From Actinomycetes bacterium (GTDB taxonomy: Bacteria > Actinomycetota > Thermoleophilia > RBG-16-64-13): a stretch of 56,567 bases of DNA. Below the pieces are notes generated by a model. The model did not search any database. It saw only the letters and a program-made list of their open reading frames with translations, and was not told the DNA's origin. The position numbers were made by a program, and so were the translations under genes. The stretch spans positions 1 to 56,567 of the forward strand of contig JAJFUK010000163.1 of NCBI GenBank assembly GCA_021372435.1. Reading direction: 5' to 3'. Numbering within the stretch: the stretch's first letter is position 1; each line of letters opens with the position of its first letter. Shown here piece by piece: positions 33,979 to 42,744 of this stretch.

Positions 33979-35220
33979 ATGCCCGGCATGGCCGACGTCA
34001 CCGGTGACTCCTTCAGCGCTTCGCTGATCCGCGGCGCCTTCCTTGCGCAGACCCGCTGGAAGGCGATGAAGTCCCGCACCGCCCGCCGCTACATGGAGCT
34101 CCACGCCCTGAGCGCGTCGCTCGAGCTCTTCAAGCCCGGCGCCGTCGTCCCCTGGGTGTCGTACCTCTTCCCCACCGAGTTGCTCGCCTCGTATGGGATC
34201 ACGCCCATGATCCCGGAGATCGGCGCGGCCACCCTGACCGGGACCGACCTGCGTGGGCCGGTCGAGTCCGCGGCGGACCGCATGCCCCTGGCGCGCGACG
34301 TCTGCAGCTACCACCGCATCGCCCTTGCCGCGGTCGAGAACGACATGCTGCCGGCGCCCACCATGTGCCTAGGCACCACGCCCCTCTGCCTCGGCAAGGA
34401 ATGCCTCCTCGAGATGCTGGCCCTCCGATACGATGCCCCCTTCCGGGAGATCCGCGTGCCCCTGCCCCCGGACGAAGTCGAGGCCTCATCTGAGGTGGTC
34501 GCCGACGTGGCCGAGCAGATGCGTGTCCTCCACGAGGACATCGGTCGGTGGACCGGACGGAAACCGGATCTCAAGAAAGCCATCGGACTCTCCAATCGAG
34601 CCTCGGCCGCCTGGGGCCGGGTCATGGCCGAGCGCCTGGCCGGCCGCCTGGAGATGAACGGCCGGCGCACGTTCGCCACCGTCTTCCTCGGCCAACTCCT
34701 CTGGGGCACCGAAGAGGGGGCCAGGGATTTCGAACGGCTCCTCACCGAGCGGGGCCGCAGCGACCTCCTGGCTCCCGCGCTCGACGAGGGCCGCAGACTG
34801 AAGCGCCTCCTCTGGCTGCACACGGTCCCCCATCACGACTCGGAGATCTTCGAGATGATGGAACGGCGCGGCGCGGTAGTCATCTTCGAGGAGATGGGGC
34901 AGATGCATCTGGAGACCGTCGACCCGGACGATCCCTTCCCAGGTCTCGCGAGGCGGCTCACCGACAACGTCCTCTGGGGCAGCTCGACCCGTCGCGCCCG
35001 GTTGAACGTGGCCCTCGCCAAGCGGCTCAAAGTGGACGGCGCCGTCCACTTCAACCATTGGGGCTGCCGGCACGGGCTGGGCTCTCTGCCCGTGGTGAGG
35101 TCTGCGTTCGTCGAAGCAGGCATCCCCTTCCTCGCCATCGATGGTGACGCCCTGGGTCGCGGCGGCGCCCAGCAGGAGAAGTCCCGGCAGGCCATGGAGA
35201 GCTTTCTCGAACTACTCTAG
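33979..35220 (+). CDS. 2-hydroxyacyl-CoA dehydratase family subunit (HgdA/BcrB-like)
   Basis: A 413-aa partner subunit. The N-terminal half has VPWVSYLFPTELLASYGITPMIPE and ADRMPLARDVCSYHRIALAA, the conserved DxCSY segment with the cluster Cys. Then come TMCLGTTPLCLGKECLLEML and, near the end, DGAVHFNHWGCRHGLGSLPVV and IPFLAIDGDALGRGG, which correspond to the NRSCK/GCR and DGD motifs of the family. Length and motif order are normal and no low-complexity insert occurs here, unlike its upstream partner. An AGAGGAGGA site precedes the ATG. Together they may dehydrate a 2-hydroxyacyl-CoA made by one of the nearby CoA-transferases. Confidence 0.85.
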   Translation: MPGMADVTGDSFSASLIRGAFLAQTRWKAMKSRTARRYMELHALSASLELFKPGAVVPWVSYLFPTELLASYGITPMIPEIGAATLTGTDLRGPVESAADRMPLARDVCSYHRIALAAVENDMLPAPTMCLGTTPLCLGKECLLEMLALRYDAPFREIRVPLPPDEVEASSEVVADVAEQMRVLHEDIGRWTGRKPDLKKAIGLSNRASAAWGRVMAERLAGRLEMNGRRTFATVFLGQLLWGTEEGARDFERLLTERGRSDLLAPALDEGRRLKRLLWLHTVPHHDSEIFEMMERRGAVVIFEEMGQMHLETVDPDDPFPGLARRLTDNVLWGSSTRRARLNVALAKRLKVDGAVHFNHWGCRHGLGSLPVVRSAFVEAGIPFLAIDGDALGRGGAQQEKSRQAMESFLELL

Positions 35221-35367
35221 GCGCAGGGGCGCCGGACCTGTCCCCGCTGTGTGCGGCTCCTCACCTCCGCAAGTGCTTCCGCGCCACACGATCAAAGGAA
35301 ACGTGCAAGAATTCATCCGAAAGAACACACTGGTGCCGCTATCTCGGGGAAGGAGCACCGAAACCAC

Positions 35368-36129
35368 ATGGCCGAGACCGAACGCACTCTGGCCGTCTTC
35401 ATCGACTTCGAGAACCTGGCTATCGGCTTCAAGCACCGGCGCGGGGAGTTCGACATCCACAAGATCCTCGAGCGCCTGGTGGAGAAGGGCAAGGTCATCG
35501 TCAAGAAGGCCTACGCCGACTGGGGCGAGTACAAGCAGTACACCAAGCCGCTGCATGAGAACGCCATCGAGCTGATCGAGATCCCCCGGCGGCAGATGAC
35601 CGGCAAGAACTCGGCCGACATCCGTTTGGCGGTGGACGCGATGGACCTGGCTTGGTCGAAGGAGCACATCGACACCTTCGTCGTCGTGTCGGGCGACTCC
35701 GACTTCTCTCCCCTCGTCTCGAAGCTCAAGGAGAACGGCAAGCACGTCATCGGCATAGGGATGAAGGAATCGACCTCCGACCTCCTCGCCCAGAACTGCG
35801 ACGAGTTCATCTTCTACGAGGACCTGGAGAAGCAGCCGGCGGCGCCGACGCCCGGGCCCCAGGCGATAGACGTGCCGCCGGAGAAGAAGGAGGTCTTCGA
35901 CCTGCTACTGGAATCGATCGCGGCCCTCATCCGCGAGAACAAGGACCCCATCTTCGCCTCGATGGTCAAAGACACCATGCAGCGCAAGAGGCCGTCGTTC
36001 AACGAGTCCGCCTACGGGTATCGCAGCTTCAGCAGCCTACTGCTCGATGCCGAGAAGCGCGGGCTCATCAAGCTGCATCGCGATAAGAAGGCGGGCTGGA
36101 CGTACGTGGTGGAGGGCTTCGTCGAGTAG
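35368..36129 (+). CDS. NYN-domain ribonuclease-like protein with C-terminal LOTUS (OST-HTH) domain
   Basis: A 253-aa protein. Residues 1-155 form a NYN/PIN-like nuclease fold: LAVFIDFENLAIGF (first Asp), KNSADIRLAVDAMDLAW (second Asp) and FVVVSGDSDFSPLVSKLKE (Asp pair). After a Pro/Ala linker, residues about 180-250 fit an OST-HTH/LOTUS domain (LESIAALIRENKDPIFASMVKDTM and YGYRSFSSLLLDAEKRGLI). The combination is known from bacterial LabA-like proteins and eukaryotic MARF1, linked to RNA binding and cleavage. The start at 35368 has GGGAAGGAG. It sits alone between metabolic genes; no partner is obvious. Confidence 0.87.
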   Translation: MAETERTLAVFIDFENLAIGFKHRRGEFDIHKILERLVEKGKVIVKKAYADWGEYKQYTKPLHENAIELIEIPRRQMTGKNSADIRLAVDAMDLAWSKEHIDTFVVVSGDSDFSPLVSKLKENGKHVIGIGMKESTSDLLAQNCDEFIFYEDLEKQPAAPTPGPQAIDVPPEKKEVFDLLLESIAALIRENKDPIFASMVKDTMQRKRPSFNESAYGYRSFSSLLLDAEKRGLIKLHRDKKAGWTYVVEGFVE

Positions 36130-36220
36130 GGCCGCACCCTCGGCCGTCGCGCCATCAGGGACGCGCTGATCGCCGCGAAGCGGCGCAGAGAACGTTAGCG
36201 ACCGGAGCGGGCACAGCCTC

Positions 36221-36991
36221 TCAAGCGCGTCCGATGACCAGCCTTCCCGGGTCCACCTCGTCGCGCAGGATCCGCAGCTCTTCCGTCATCGGCGGCTCGG
36301 TGCGGCCGATGTGCGCCGGCACGATCAGCTCGAACCCGGTCTCTGCCCGCACTTTCTCCACATCCACACCGGGGTGGAGAGACTCGATCATCATGGCGCG
36401 GGTCTTCTCGTCGAAGCCCATGACCGCCAGGTCGGTGATGATCTTGTACGGCCCGCCCTCGGGCAGACCCGCCGCCTCCCGAGCGCCGTCGCCCGTCAGG
36501 AACCCCGGCGAGGTGATGAAATCGCATTTCTCCACGAACCGGGCCTTCTCGTGGACGGTCATGACCATGGTCCGCCAGCAGAGCGAGGCGAAATCGTTCG
36601 CTCCCCCGCTCCCCGGGAAGCGGACTTTGGGCTTGTAGTAGTCGCCGATGCAGGTCGAATTGATGTTGCCGTACTTATCGATCTGGGCTCCGCCCAGGAA
36701 GGCGTAATCGACCTGGCCGCGGGCGCAGGTGGTCATCATCTCGGCCATCCCCGCCGCCATGACGGCCTTGTAGAAGGTGCGCGAGTCTCCCACTGAGATC
36801 GGCATCCGCGGCAGCAAGGGCGCCACCCCGCCGGCCTCAAAAAGGATGACCAGATTGGGTGCGCAGGTCTTCTGGGCGAGCATCGCCGCCGCACAGGGAG
36901 CTCCGGTGCCCACGGCCACGCTCGACCCGTCCTCGAGATACCGGGACGCCACGCAGATCATCAGTTCCATCATGTTGTATTCGGGGGCCAT
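36221..36991 (-). CDS. Glutaconate-type CoA-transferase, subunit B
   Basis: A 256-aa GctB-like subunit. Markers are NMMELMICVASRYLEDGSSVAVG, LVILFEAGGVAPLLPRMPISVGD (catalytic Glu candidate in FEAGG), VDYAFLGGAQIDKYGNINS and FPGSGGANDFASLC. The family moves CoA from acetyl- or glutaryl-CoA to dicarboxylic or aromatic acids. AAGGAG precedes the ATG. It follows its alpha subunit by 30 bp. Confidence 0.87.
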   Translation of the reverse strand: MAPEYNMMELMICVASRYLEDGSSVAVGTGAPCAAAMLAQKTCAPNLVILFEAGGVAPLLPRMPISVGDSRTFYKAVMAAGMAEMMTTCARGQVDYAFLGGAQIDKYGNINSTCIGDYYKPKVRFPGSGGANDFASLCWRTMVMTVHEKARFVEKCDFITSPGFLTGDGAREAAGLPEGGPYKIITDLAVMGFDEKTRAMMIESLHPGVDVEKVRAETGFELIVPAHIGRTEPPMTEELRILRDEVDPGRLVIGRA

Positions 36992-37021
36992 CTCTACCAG
37001 CTCCTTCGTATCGGGCGTCCG

Positions 37022-38005
37022 TCAGTCATCGACCAGGTTCTCGAGCTTCTGCAGCTCCTCCATCCTCTTCAGTCCCCCGCACCGCACTAGGTAGTCCTCG
37101 AAGGTGGGGACGCTGTAGATGTAGTAGTCGAGGAACTTCTCGAACTCCTCGGGATCCTTCTCCGCCTCGAGCCATTCGGAGAGATGGTCTTCATCCGAGA
37201 AATACAGATAGGGCATGTTCCCCGGGTAGCTGCCGTAGGGGACCTCGACGACGGCGTCGACCACATAGAACGGGATCGCCGTGGCGCCGGGGTCGTTGCG
37301 TATCTCGGCGTTGTTGACCAGGCGCTCCGCAGTGATGATGACTCGCTTCGAGGCCCGCGCCAGCTCCCTGTCGGCTACTGATATGCCGCGGATGACGCAG
37401 TTGCCGTACATGTCGGCCTCGTGTACGTGGATGGCGGCCACATCGGGCCAGAGGGCCGGTACGGCTACCAGCTTCTTCCCGGTGAAGGGGCATTCGACGA
37501 CCTTGGCGGCCGACATCTTGAAGGTATCCGTGCCGAGCATGCAGCGGGTCAGCTCGAACGACACGCCGTTGGCGGCGGCCCGGAGCCGGGCGGCCAGCGC
37601 ATAGTTGGTCCATTCCGTCACCTCCACCTCACCCGATTCCATGTAACGCCGGGCGTTGCGTGAGAGCCCCCTGGCCTCGAGGCCGACGATATAGGCGGCA
37701 TCGACCCGGTTGAAGACCTTGCCCGCGGCGAGCACCTGGAAGTCGTGGGTGGAGGTGTGGCCGAGGAACCCCAGGTTCCTGCGCCGCTGCCTGACGATCT
37801 CGTGCACGATGGCGTTCGGGATGCGGTTCGCCCCAAAACCGCCGATGGCGAAGTAGCACCCGTCGGTCACGTACTTCTCCACCGCTTCCTTGGCACTCAT
37901 GCGTTTATCGATCATCGCCCGGGTCTTCCCGCGAAAGAACTCGCGCGCCTTGTCCGGATCAGGGTCCATGAAGAGAGGATTGACCCCTTCATCCAGCACT
38001 TTCAT
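37022..38005 (-). CDS. Glutaconate-type CoA-transferase, subunit A
   Basis: A 327-aa GctA-like subunit. Markers are SAKEAVEKYVTDGCYFAIGGFGANRIPNAIVHEI, split here as DGCYFAIGGFG and IPNAIVHEIVRQ, then FLGHTSTHDFQVLAAGKV and CMLGTDTFKMS. VAAIHVHEADMYGNCVIRG is the conserved second half. It is the third CoA-transferase pair in 9 kb and is of a different subfamily from the other two. ATG 38005 follows AAGGAG. Confidence 0.87.
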   Translation of the reverse strand: MKVLDEGVNPLFMDPDPDKAREFFRGKTRAMIDKRMSAKEAVEKYVTDGCYFAIGGFGANRIPNAIVHEIVRQRRRNLGFLGHTSTHDFQVLAAGKVFNRVDAAYIVGLEARGLSRNARRYMESGEVEVTEWTNYALAARLRAAANGVSFELTRCMLGTDTFKMSAAKVVECPFTGKKLVAVPALWPDVAAIHVHEADMYGNCVIRGISVADRELARASKRVIITAERLVNNAEIRNDPGATAIPFYVVDAVVEVPYGSYPGNMPYLYFSDEDHLSEWLEAEKDPEEFEKFLDYYIYSVPTFEDYLVRCGGLKRMEELQKLENLVDD

Positions 38006-38185
38006 ACCGTCTCCTTCAACATCCACTGGGGCTTGGCCCGACCGCCGGTGGTCGAGCGGGGAGTGCCTACCGAATACTGAACACTATCACGAATCACGTC
38101 CTCAAGGCGCTGACGTGAAAAGGCCCGCCGGAGCAGCAGTCCCCGGGATCATGCGCCGTGGAGCGCCCTGCTTTCCCGCCGCGGC

Positions 38186-39241
38186 TCACTCGATAGGTAA
38201 CGCCTCGTAGTACTTGTCCATCGCCTCCCGATAGGCGTCGCGTTCCTTCCGTCCCTTGTCGAAGAAGTCGTTGGCTACGGCGTCCACCTTGCCCGCATCC
38301 CAGGTCGCCTCTATGCCCTGGATCGTCGCGTCGATGCGGTTGCCCATGTGCATGGCGGCCTCTTCGAGCCACTGATGCGGCTCCTCGAACCCAGGGGGCA
38401 CGTCGAGCGATGCCAGCTCCATACTGAACGCATCGAGCAGTCCCAACATGGTCGAGAGCTCGTCGCGCACCCAGTCCGGAACACCGGGAGCGGACCGGTT
38501 GATCTCGGCCGCGAGTTCCGGGATCCGGGTGTCGTCGTAGGCGAGCTCAGCCACGAGATCATCGGCGGCACGGAGGTAGGGCCGGATGATGTCCTCCGTG
38601 GTCGAGGAGCCGGCGGTGGGGCCGGTGGAAGTAGTCACGCGTGGGATCGTCTGGGTCGTGTGGGCCCCGGCTGCCGTCTCGGGCCCGGAGGTGGCCGGGC
38701 CTCCGGTGGAGGTGGTCACCCTCTCAGTGGTCCTCGAGAGGCCCGTGAATGACGTGGTGGTCGTCTGCGTCCCTCCCTCGTCCCGGAAGAAGGCGTAGTA
38801 GGCGCCCACTCCGGCCCCGGCCAGAACGATGATGGCGGCCGCGACCACCCCTAGTACGAGCCCGGTGCGGCTCTTCCGCCCGGTAGGACCCACCGGAGGC
38901 CGCCATCCGGCGACAGAGGGACGAGGAGGTGGCGGCGGCGGAGGTGACGGCGGCGGCGAAGGTGACGGCGGCGGCGAGGCCGAAGGAGCGACCTCAGAAT
39001 CATCGCGGCCCTCGGACGCCGGCGCGGTGACGGGCGCCGGCGTGGCGGCCGGTGCTGGCATGGCGGCCGGTGCCGGCGCGGTGACGGGCGCCGCAGTGTC
39101 GACCGCCGTCTCTTTGAGCGTCGTCTCTTTGACCGCCGTCTCTTCGGAATACACCTGCGGGGAGAGCGGAGCCGGGAAGCCGCAGCTTCTGCAGAAGGCC
39201 TTGCCCTCCTCGACGGGCCGACCGCAGTTCGAACAGAACAC
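38186..39241 (-). CDS. Zinc-ribbon membrane protein with Pro-rich linker
   Basis: A 351-aa protein. The N-terminus has a zinc ribbon, CSNCGRPVEEGKAFCRSCG. A long Ala/Pro/Thr and poly-Pro linker follows (to about residue 130), with a single membrane helix TGLVLGVVAAAIIVLAGAGVG at about 140-160. After a Thr/Ser-rich stretch, the C-terminal 130 residues form an all-helical domain outside the membrane (DDLVAELAYDDTRIPELAAEI; SMELASLDVPPGFEEPH). I do not recognise a named family for that domain. The GTG at 39241 is chosen because GGGAGGAGGGG precedes it and the zinc ribbon follows at once. Confidence 0.75.
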   Translation of the reverse strand: MFCSNCGRPVEEGKAFCRSCGFPAPLSPQVYSEETAVKETTLKETAVDTAAPVTAPAPAAMPAPAATPAPVTAPASEGRDDSEVAPSASPPPSPSPPPSPPPPPPPRPSVAGWRPPVGPTGRKSRTGLVLGVVAAAIIVLAGAGVGAYYAFFRDEGGTQTTTTSFTGLSRTTERVTTSTGGPATSGPETAAGAHTTQTIPRVTTSTGPTAGSSTTEDIIRPYLRAADDLVAELAYDDTRIPELAAEINRSAPGVPDWVRDELSTMLGLLDAFSMELASLDVPPGFEEPHQWLEEAAMHMGNRIDATIQGIEATWDAGKVDAVANDFFDKGRKERDAYREAMDKYYEALPIE

Positions 39242-39402
39242 CGACCCCTCCTCCCTCGCCGACGTGCATGCGCCCTCTGTGAGACCCGTTGAGCAAGCGT
39301 AGAGCAGCGCGCGGTGATAGTCCAGACTCCCCAGCGATGCTAACATGGCCCGATACGCAGCCCAGACGAGACGATCCGTCCTTGAGCATGTCCGGAGCGA
39401 CG

Positions 39403-40134
39403 ATGCCTGAAGAACGAGACGCCGAAGCCAAGAAGCTGGCGACACGGAAGAATCTGAAGAACCCAGAGCCTCAAGGAGGGTCGGCCGCCAAGAAGACGGC
39501 CACGGGATCCCACGCGGGAGCCGACGGTGGCGACACGGCAAGGACTCCCGCAAAGAAGCGGCCGGCGACAAAAGCGTCCGGCAAACGGCGCCCAGAGATA
39601 GAAGGCCCCGAGGCCCCAAACGAACCGGCGATCGAGGCGACGGCGGGTCCGGCTGGTGAGAGTCCGGCGGCAGAGAGCCCGGCCGCAGAGAGCCCGGCCG
39701 GAGAGAACCCGGCCGGAGAGAACCCCCTGCACAAGAAGCTCGGCCTGCGACCGGGGATCAGCGGAGCGGTCATAGGCGCTCCGGCCGACGACGACGATCC
39801 GCTGGCGCCTCTGCCCGAGGGGCTCACCGTGTTGGCCGGCATCGAAGAGGTCTCGACGCTGACGGGTCCCTACGACTACATGCACGTCTTCGCGCGTGAC
39901 CGGGGCGACCTCGCGGCCGCATTCGACGGGATGCGCGACAAGCTGGCCCCGGGGGGCAGTCTCTGGGTCTCCTGGATGAAACAGTCATCCGACCGTCGAG
40001 CCCGCGGGACGTTCACCGACCTGAATGAGACCGTCATCCGGCGCATCGCCCTCACCCACGGCATGATCGACGTGAAGGTGGTCGCCCTCGACCGAGATTG
40101 GGCGGCCCTCAGATTGGTGCGCCGCAAGCATTAG
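39403..40134 (+). CDS. DUF3052-like protein with Lys/Pro-rich tail at N-terminus
   Basis: A 243-aa protein. The C-terminal 140 residues fit DUF3052: PLHKKLGLRPGISGAVIGAP, LPEGLTVLAGIEEVSTLTGPYDYMHVF, LAPGGSLWVSWMKQSSDRRARG and IDVKVVALDRDWAALRLVRRK. DUF3052 has a methyltransferase-like fold without known activity. The first 100 residues are a basic, disordered AKK/PAKK-type tail with 15-bp repeats. ATG 39403 has GGAG at the right distance; ATG 39388 is also possible. Confidence 0.8.
   Translation: MPEERDAEAKKLATRKNLKNPEPQGGSAAKKTATGSHAGADGGDTARTPAKKRPATKASGKRRPEIEGPEAPNEPAIEATAGPAGESPAAESPAAESPAGENPAGENPLHKKLGLRPGISGAVIGAPADDDDPLAPLPEGLTVLAGIEEVSTLTGPYDYMHVFARDRGDLAAAFDGMRDKLAPGGSLWVSWMKQSSDRRARGTFTDLNETVIRRIALTHGMIDVKVVALDRDWAALRLVRRKH
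39658..39726 (+). repeat. Tandem 15-bp repeats in the DUF3052 gene
   Basis: Four and a half units starting at 39658, 39673, 39688, 39703 and 39718 encode ESPAA, ESPAA, ESPAG, ENPAG, ENP. The array lies directly before the conserved domain. Confidence 0.92.
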
Positions 40135-40200
40135 CGGGCCTCCTCCCGAAGGTCTCGCCGGCGCCCGGCCGCAAGCTTGAGGAGGGGGACCTGCCGGGGC

Positions 40201-41208
40201 CTACTCCGTCCGCGTGAAGCCGGGCGTGCTCACAGCCAACACGATGTTCTCCTGGATCAGCCGGCCAAGCGGCCGCTCGGTACTCGCCCGGATGGCCACG
40301 TAGCACTGGTCGCAGCTCCGGCGGGTGGCCTTGAATCCCTTGACTGCCTCTTTACGAGAGCGGTACTGCAGGTCGGGGAACATCGAGCAGGCGTTGATGA
40401 GACCGTCCGGCCGCACCACTAAGAAGCGCCGTCCTGCCTGGCATCCTCCCCTGCCTCCCTCGGCGAAGAAGCGGTAGGTCTGATCAAGGATGTAGTCGGA
40501 GTTCACGATGCTCCCGGCGCTACGATTATGATGTTTGGCCCAGTCCAGATGACGGCGGAGTAGCGCCAGATCGTCCGGCGCGCTGATGCACAGACTCCGG
40601 TCTCCCGTGCGCAGGGTGCTGTAGGCGCTGAACGAGATCTGGGTCCCCCACTCCTCGGCTTTAGCCACCAGGGCCGGGATCTCCGTGAAGTTGGCATGAG
40701 TGAGGGCCGTGTTCAGCACGATGTCGTTGCGATCGTATCTCTTGGCCAGGTAGGGGATGAGTTCGTCCATCTTGGCGAACAATCCCGGGACGCGGCGGAA
40801 GTCGTCATGGCGTTCGTCGGGGAAGTCCAGCGAGAAGGAAAAGAGGGAGACGCCCGCCTTGTTCAATGAGAGATACCTTTCCTCCGTCATGAGCCAGGAG
40901 TTGCTCACACAGACCACCATGGGCAATCCGCTCGGGCGCTTGATCGCGCGGACGATATCCTCGAGGTCGTCGCGGAGGAGCGGTTCACCTCCCGATAGCT
41001 GGCACGTCCCGGGCTTGAGCTCCTCCGAACAGCGGCGGTAATCGTCCAGGCTCATCAGCTTCGGGTCGGGTTTCATCCCTCCCTTGTCGCAATGGAGGCA
41101 GTCGGCCACGCACGAATGCGTCACCTCGAACGACACGCACATCGGCAGGCCAAGGGTCCGGTTCCATAGTGAACGCATGGCGAACTTCAGCGCTTCGCTG
41201 GTCTTCAT
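40201..41208 (-). CDS. Radical SAM protein, family unclear
   Basis: A 335-aa radical SAM enzyme. The cluster motif is CVADCLHC (CxxxCxxC) at about residue 33, followed by QLSGGEPLLRDDLEDIV, the SAM-binding GGE strand. The C-terminus has a Cys-rich region (GGCQAGRRFLVVRPDGLINACSMFPDLQY and RRSCDQCYVAIRAS) that could bind a second cluster, as in SPASM or related enzymes. ATG 41208 is the first codon that gives a sensible N-terminus; the ribosome site is weak. It is convergent with the DUF3052 gene. The product cannot be assigned. Confidence 0.8.
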   Translation of the reverse strand: MKTSEALKFAMRSLWNRTLGLPMCVSFEVTHSCVADCLHCDKGGMKPDPKLMSLDDYRRCSEELKPGTCQLSGGEPLLRDDLEDIVRAIKRPSGLPMVVCVSNSWLMTEERYLSLNKAGVSLFSFSLDFPDERHDDFRRVPGLFAKMDELIPYLAKRYDRNDIVLNTALTHANFTEIPALVAKAEEWGTQISFSAYSTLRTGDRSLCISAPDDLALLRRHLDWAKHHNRSAGSIVNSDYILDQTYRFFAEGGRGGCQAGRRFLVVRPDGLINACSMFPDLQYRSRKEAVKGFKATRRSCDQCYVAIRASTERPLGRLIQENIVLAVSTPGFTRTE

Positions 41209-41440
41209 GTACGGGTCGACCTCATTCCGACGGGGCCCTACGGGCCGTTTTGTTTGCCTCGGGAACTTTACCGCACCGGTCGCGCCGGCGCATCCTGGTC
41301 GGAGCGACGGACCGGGCCCGCGCTCCGGCGGTCGCGGGCCCGGTCTATCGCACCTTCCGGTCCGGCGCTTGTCGCGCCGTCTCGCCGAGCCATACGCAGG
41401 ACCCCTGGCGATACTCCTCTGATGATACGATGCTCTTGCA

Positions 41441-42604
41441 ATGCTCGATTGGATAACGGATTTTCTGAAGGCCCTCGGTATTGCTGCCCCCGGCCGTCTC
41501 GGCTGGGTCACGGTCATCGTCACCTTCGTCATCGCCGCGCTGGTCGCCTGGTGGTTCATCCCCCACGTGCGGCTGTTCTCCCTTCGAGTAGGCTGGGCGG
41601 ACGAGCCGAACCCCCGGCGCCTCAACCGGGAACCGCTCCCCAACGCCGGCGGCTTGGCCATCTTCGCCGCCGTGGTCGTCTCCCTGGTGATCGTGACCCT
41701 GCTGCGCCGCATCGCCGTCGAGGAGGTCCAGCTTCAAATACTGGTCATCCTGCTCGGGGGCTCCTTCTTGATCATCGCCGGGTTCATCGACGATCAATTC
41801 GGCCTCCCCCCGGTCTTCCGCCTGCTGGTGCAGCTGCTGTCGGCCCTCCTCCTCATTGGAGCCGATATCCGCATAGAACTCGACTTCGGCGGCAGTTTCT
41901 CCACCGTCCTCTCATGGTTCCTCACGGTCCTGTGGATCATGGCCATCACCAATGCCATCAACCTGCTGGACGGAGTGGACGGTCTCGCGGGCGGCGTAAG
42001 CTTCATCACGGCGATGAGCCTGCTGGCCGCCTCCGCCCAGGATCCGGCCAAGGCAGCCGCTACCCTCCTACTTGCCGCCCTCGGCGGAGCGGCGCTGGGC
42101 TTTCTACGCCACAACTTCCCCCCGTCGCGGATCATCATGGGCGACGGCGGAGCCTACTTCCTGGGCTTTGTGCTTGCCTCCTCCAGCATCCTCGGGAGCC
42201 TGAAGATAACCACGCTTTTCGGCCTTGTCCCGACCGTGCTCCTCCTCCTGCTCTTCTTTCTGCTGCCGCTGCTGGATACCACCCAGGTGGTCATACGACG
42301 CCTGTTCCAGCGCAAGAACCCGCTGTCGAGCCCCGGCACGGACCACGTTCACCACCAGCTGCTGGCGCGCGGCCTTTCCCAGACCCGCACCACCCTCATC
42401 CTGTGGGGCGTCACTCTGGCCACGAACCTGCTGGCACTGATACTGCAGAGGATGGGGGCTGCCGTCGTCGTCACCACGGCCGTCGGCACCATCATCCTTC
42501 TCACCTTCGTCGTGCTGTTGCGGCGCCGCGCCCTCCGCATCGCGACGGCCCGGGAAGCCGCCGGCAAGACGGGCGGCGAGACCACAGACGACACCCTGAA
42601 GTGA
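41441..42604 (+). CDS. WecA/TagO-like undecaprenyl-phosphate sugar-1-phosphate transferase
   Basis: A 387-aa polytopic membrane enzyme of the MraY/WecA family. It has about eleven hydrophobic segments. Catalytic loops are visible: IAGFIDDQFGLPP (Asp-Asp Mg site), NAINLLDGVDGLAGGVSF, IIMGDGGAYFLGF and the cytoplasmic HVHHQLLARGLSQ (His motif typical of WecA rather than MraY). It loads GlcNAc-1-P or a similar sugar onto the lipid carrier for teichoic acid, arabinogalactan or capsule synthesis. It is divergent from the radical SAM gene. No further cell-wall genes are adjacent. Confidence 0.9.
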   Translation: MLDWITDFLKALGIAAPGRLGWVTVIVTFVIAALVAWWFIPHVRLFSLRVGWADEPNPRRLNREPLPNAGGLAIFAAVVVSLVIVTLLRRIAVEEVQLQILVILLGGSFLIIAGFIDDQFGLPPVFRLLVQLLSALLLIGADIRIELDFGGSFSTVLSWFLTVLWIMAITNAINLLDGVDGLAGGVSFITAMSLLAASAQDPAKAAATLLLAALGGAALGFLRHNFPPSRIIMGDGGAYFLGFVLASSSILGSLKITTLFGLVPTVLLLLLFFLLPLLDTTQVVIRRLFQRKNPLSSPGTDHVHHQLLARGLSQTRTTLILWGVTLATNLLALILQRMGAAVVVTTAVGTIILLTFVVLLRRRALRIATAREAAGKTGGETTDDTLK

Positions 42605-42744
42605 CCGCCGGGTCGCGGATCGCAGCCGGGCATGAACGCGCAGAGATATTCTTCAACGATGGTCTTCAACCGGGGTCGCGCTGGTCGCGCCGAAGGGTTT
42701 GCCGGCCTAGGCAGGACTGCTTCTGCCCGGGAGGCTCCCGGCAG

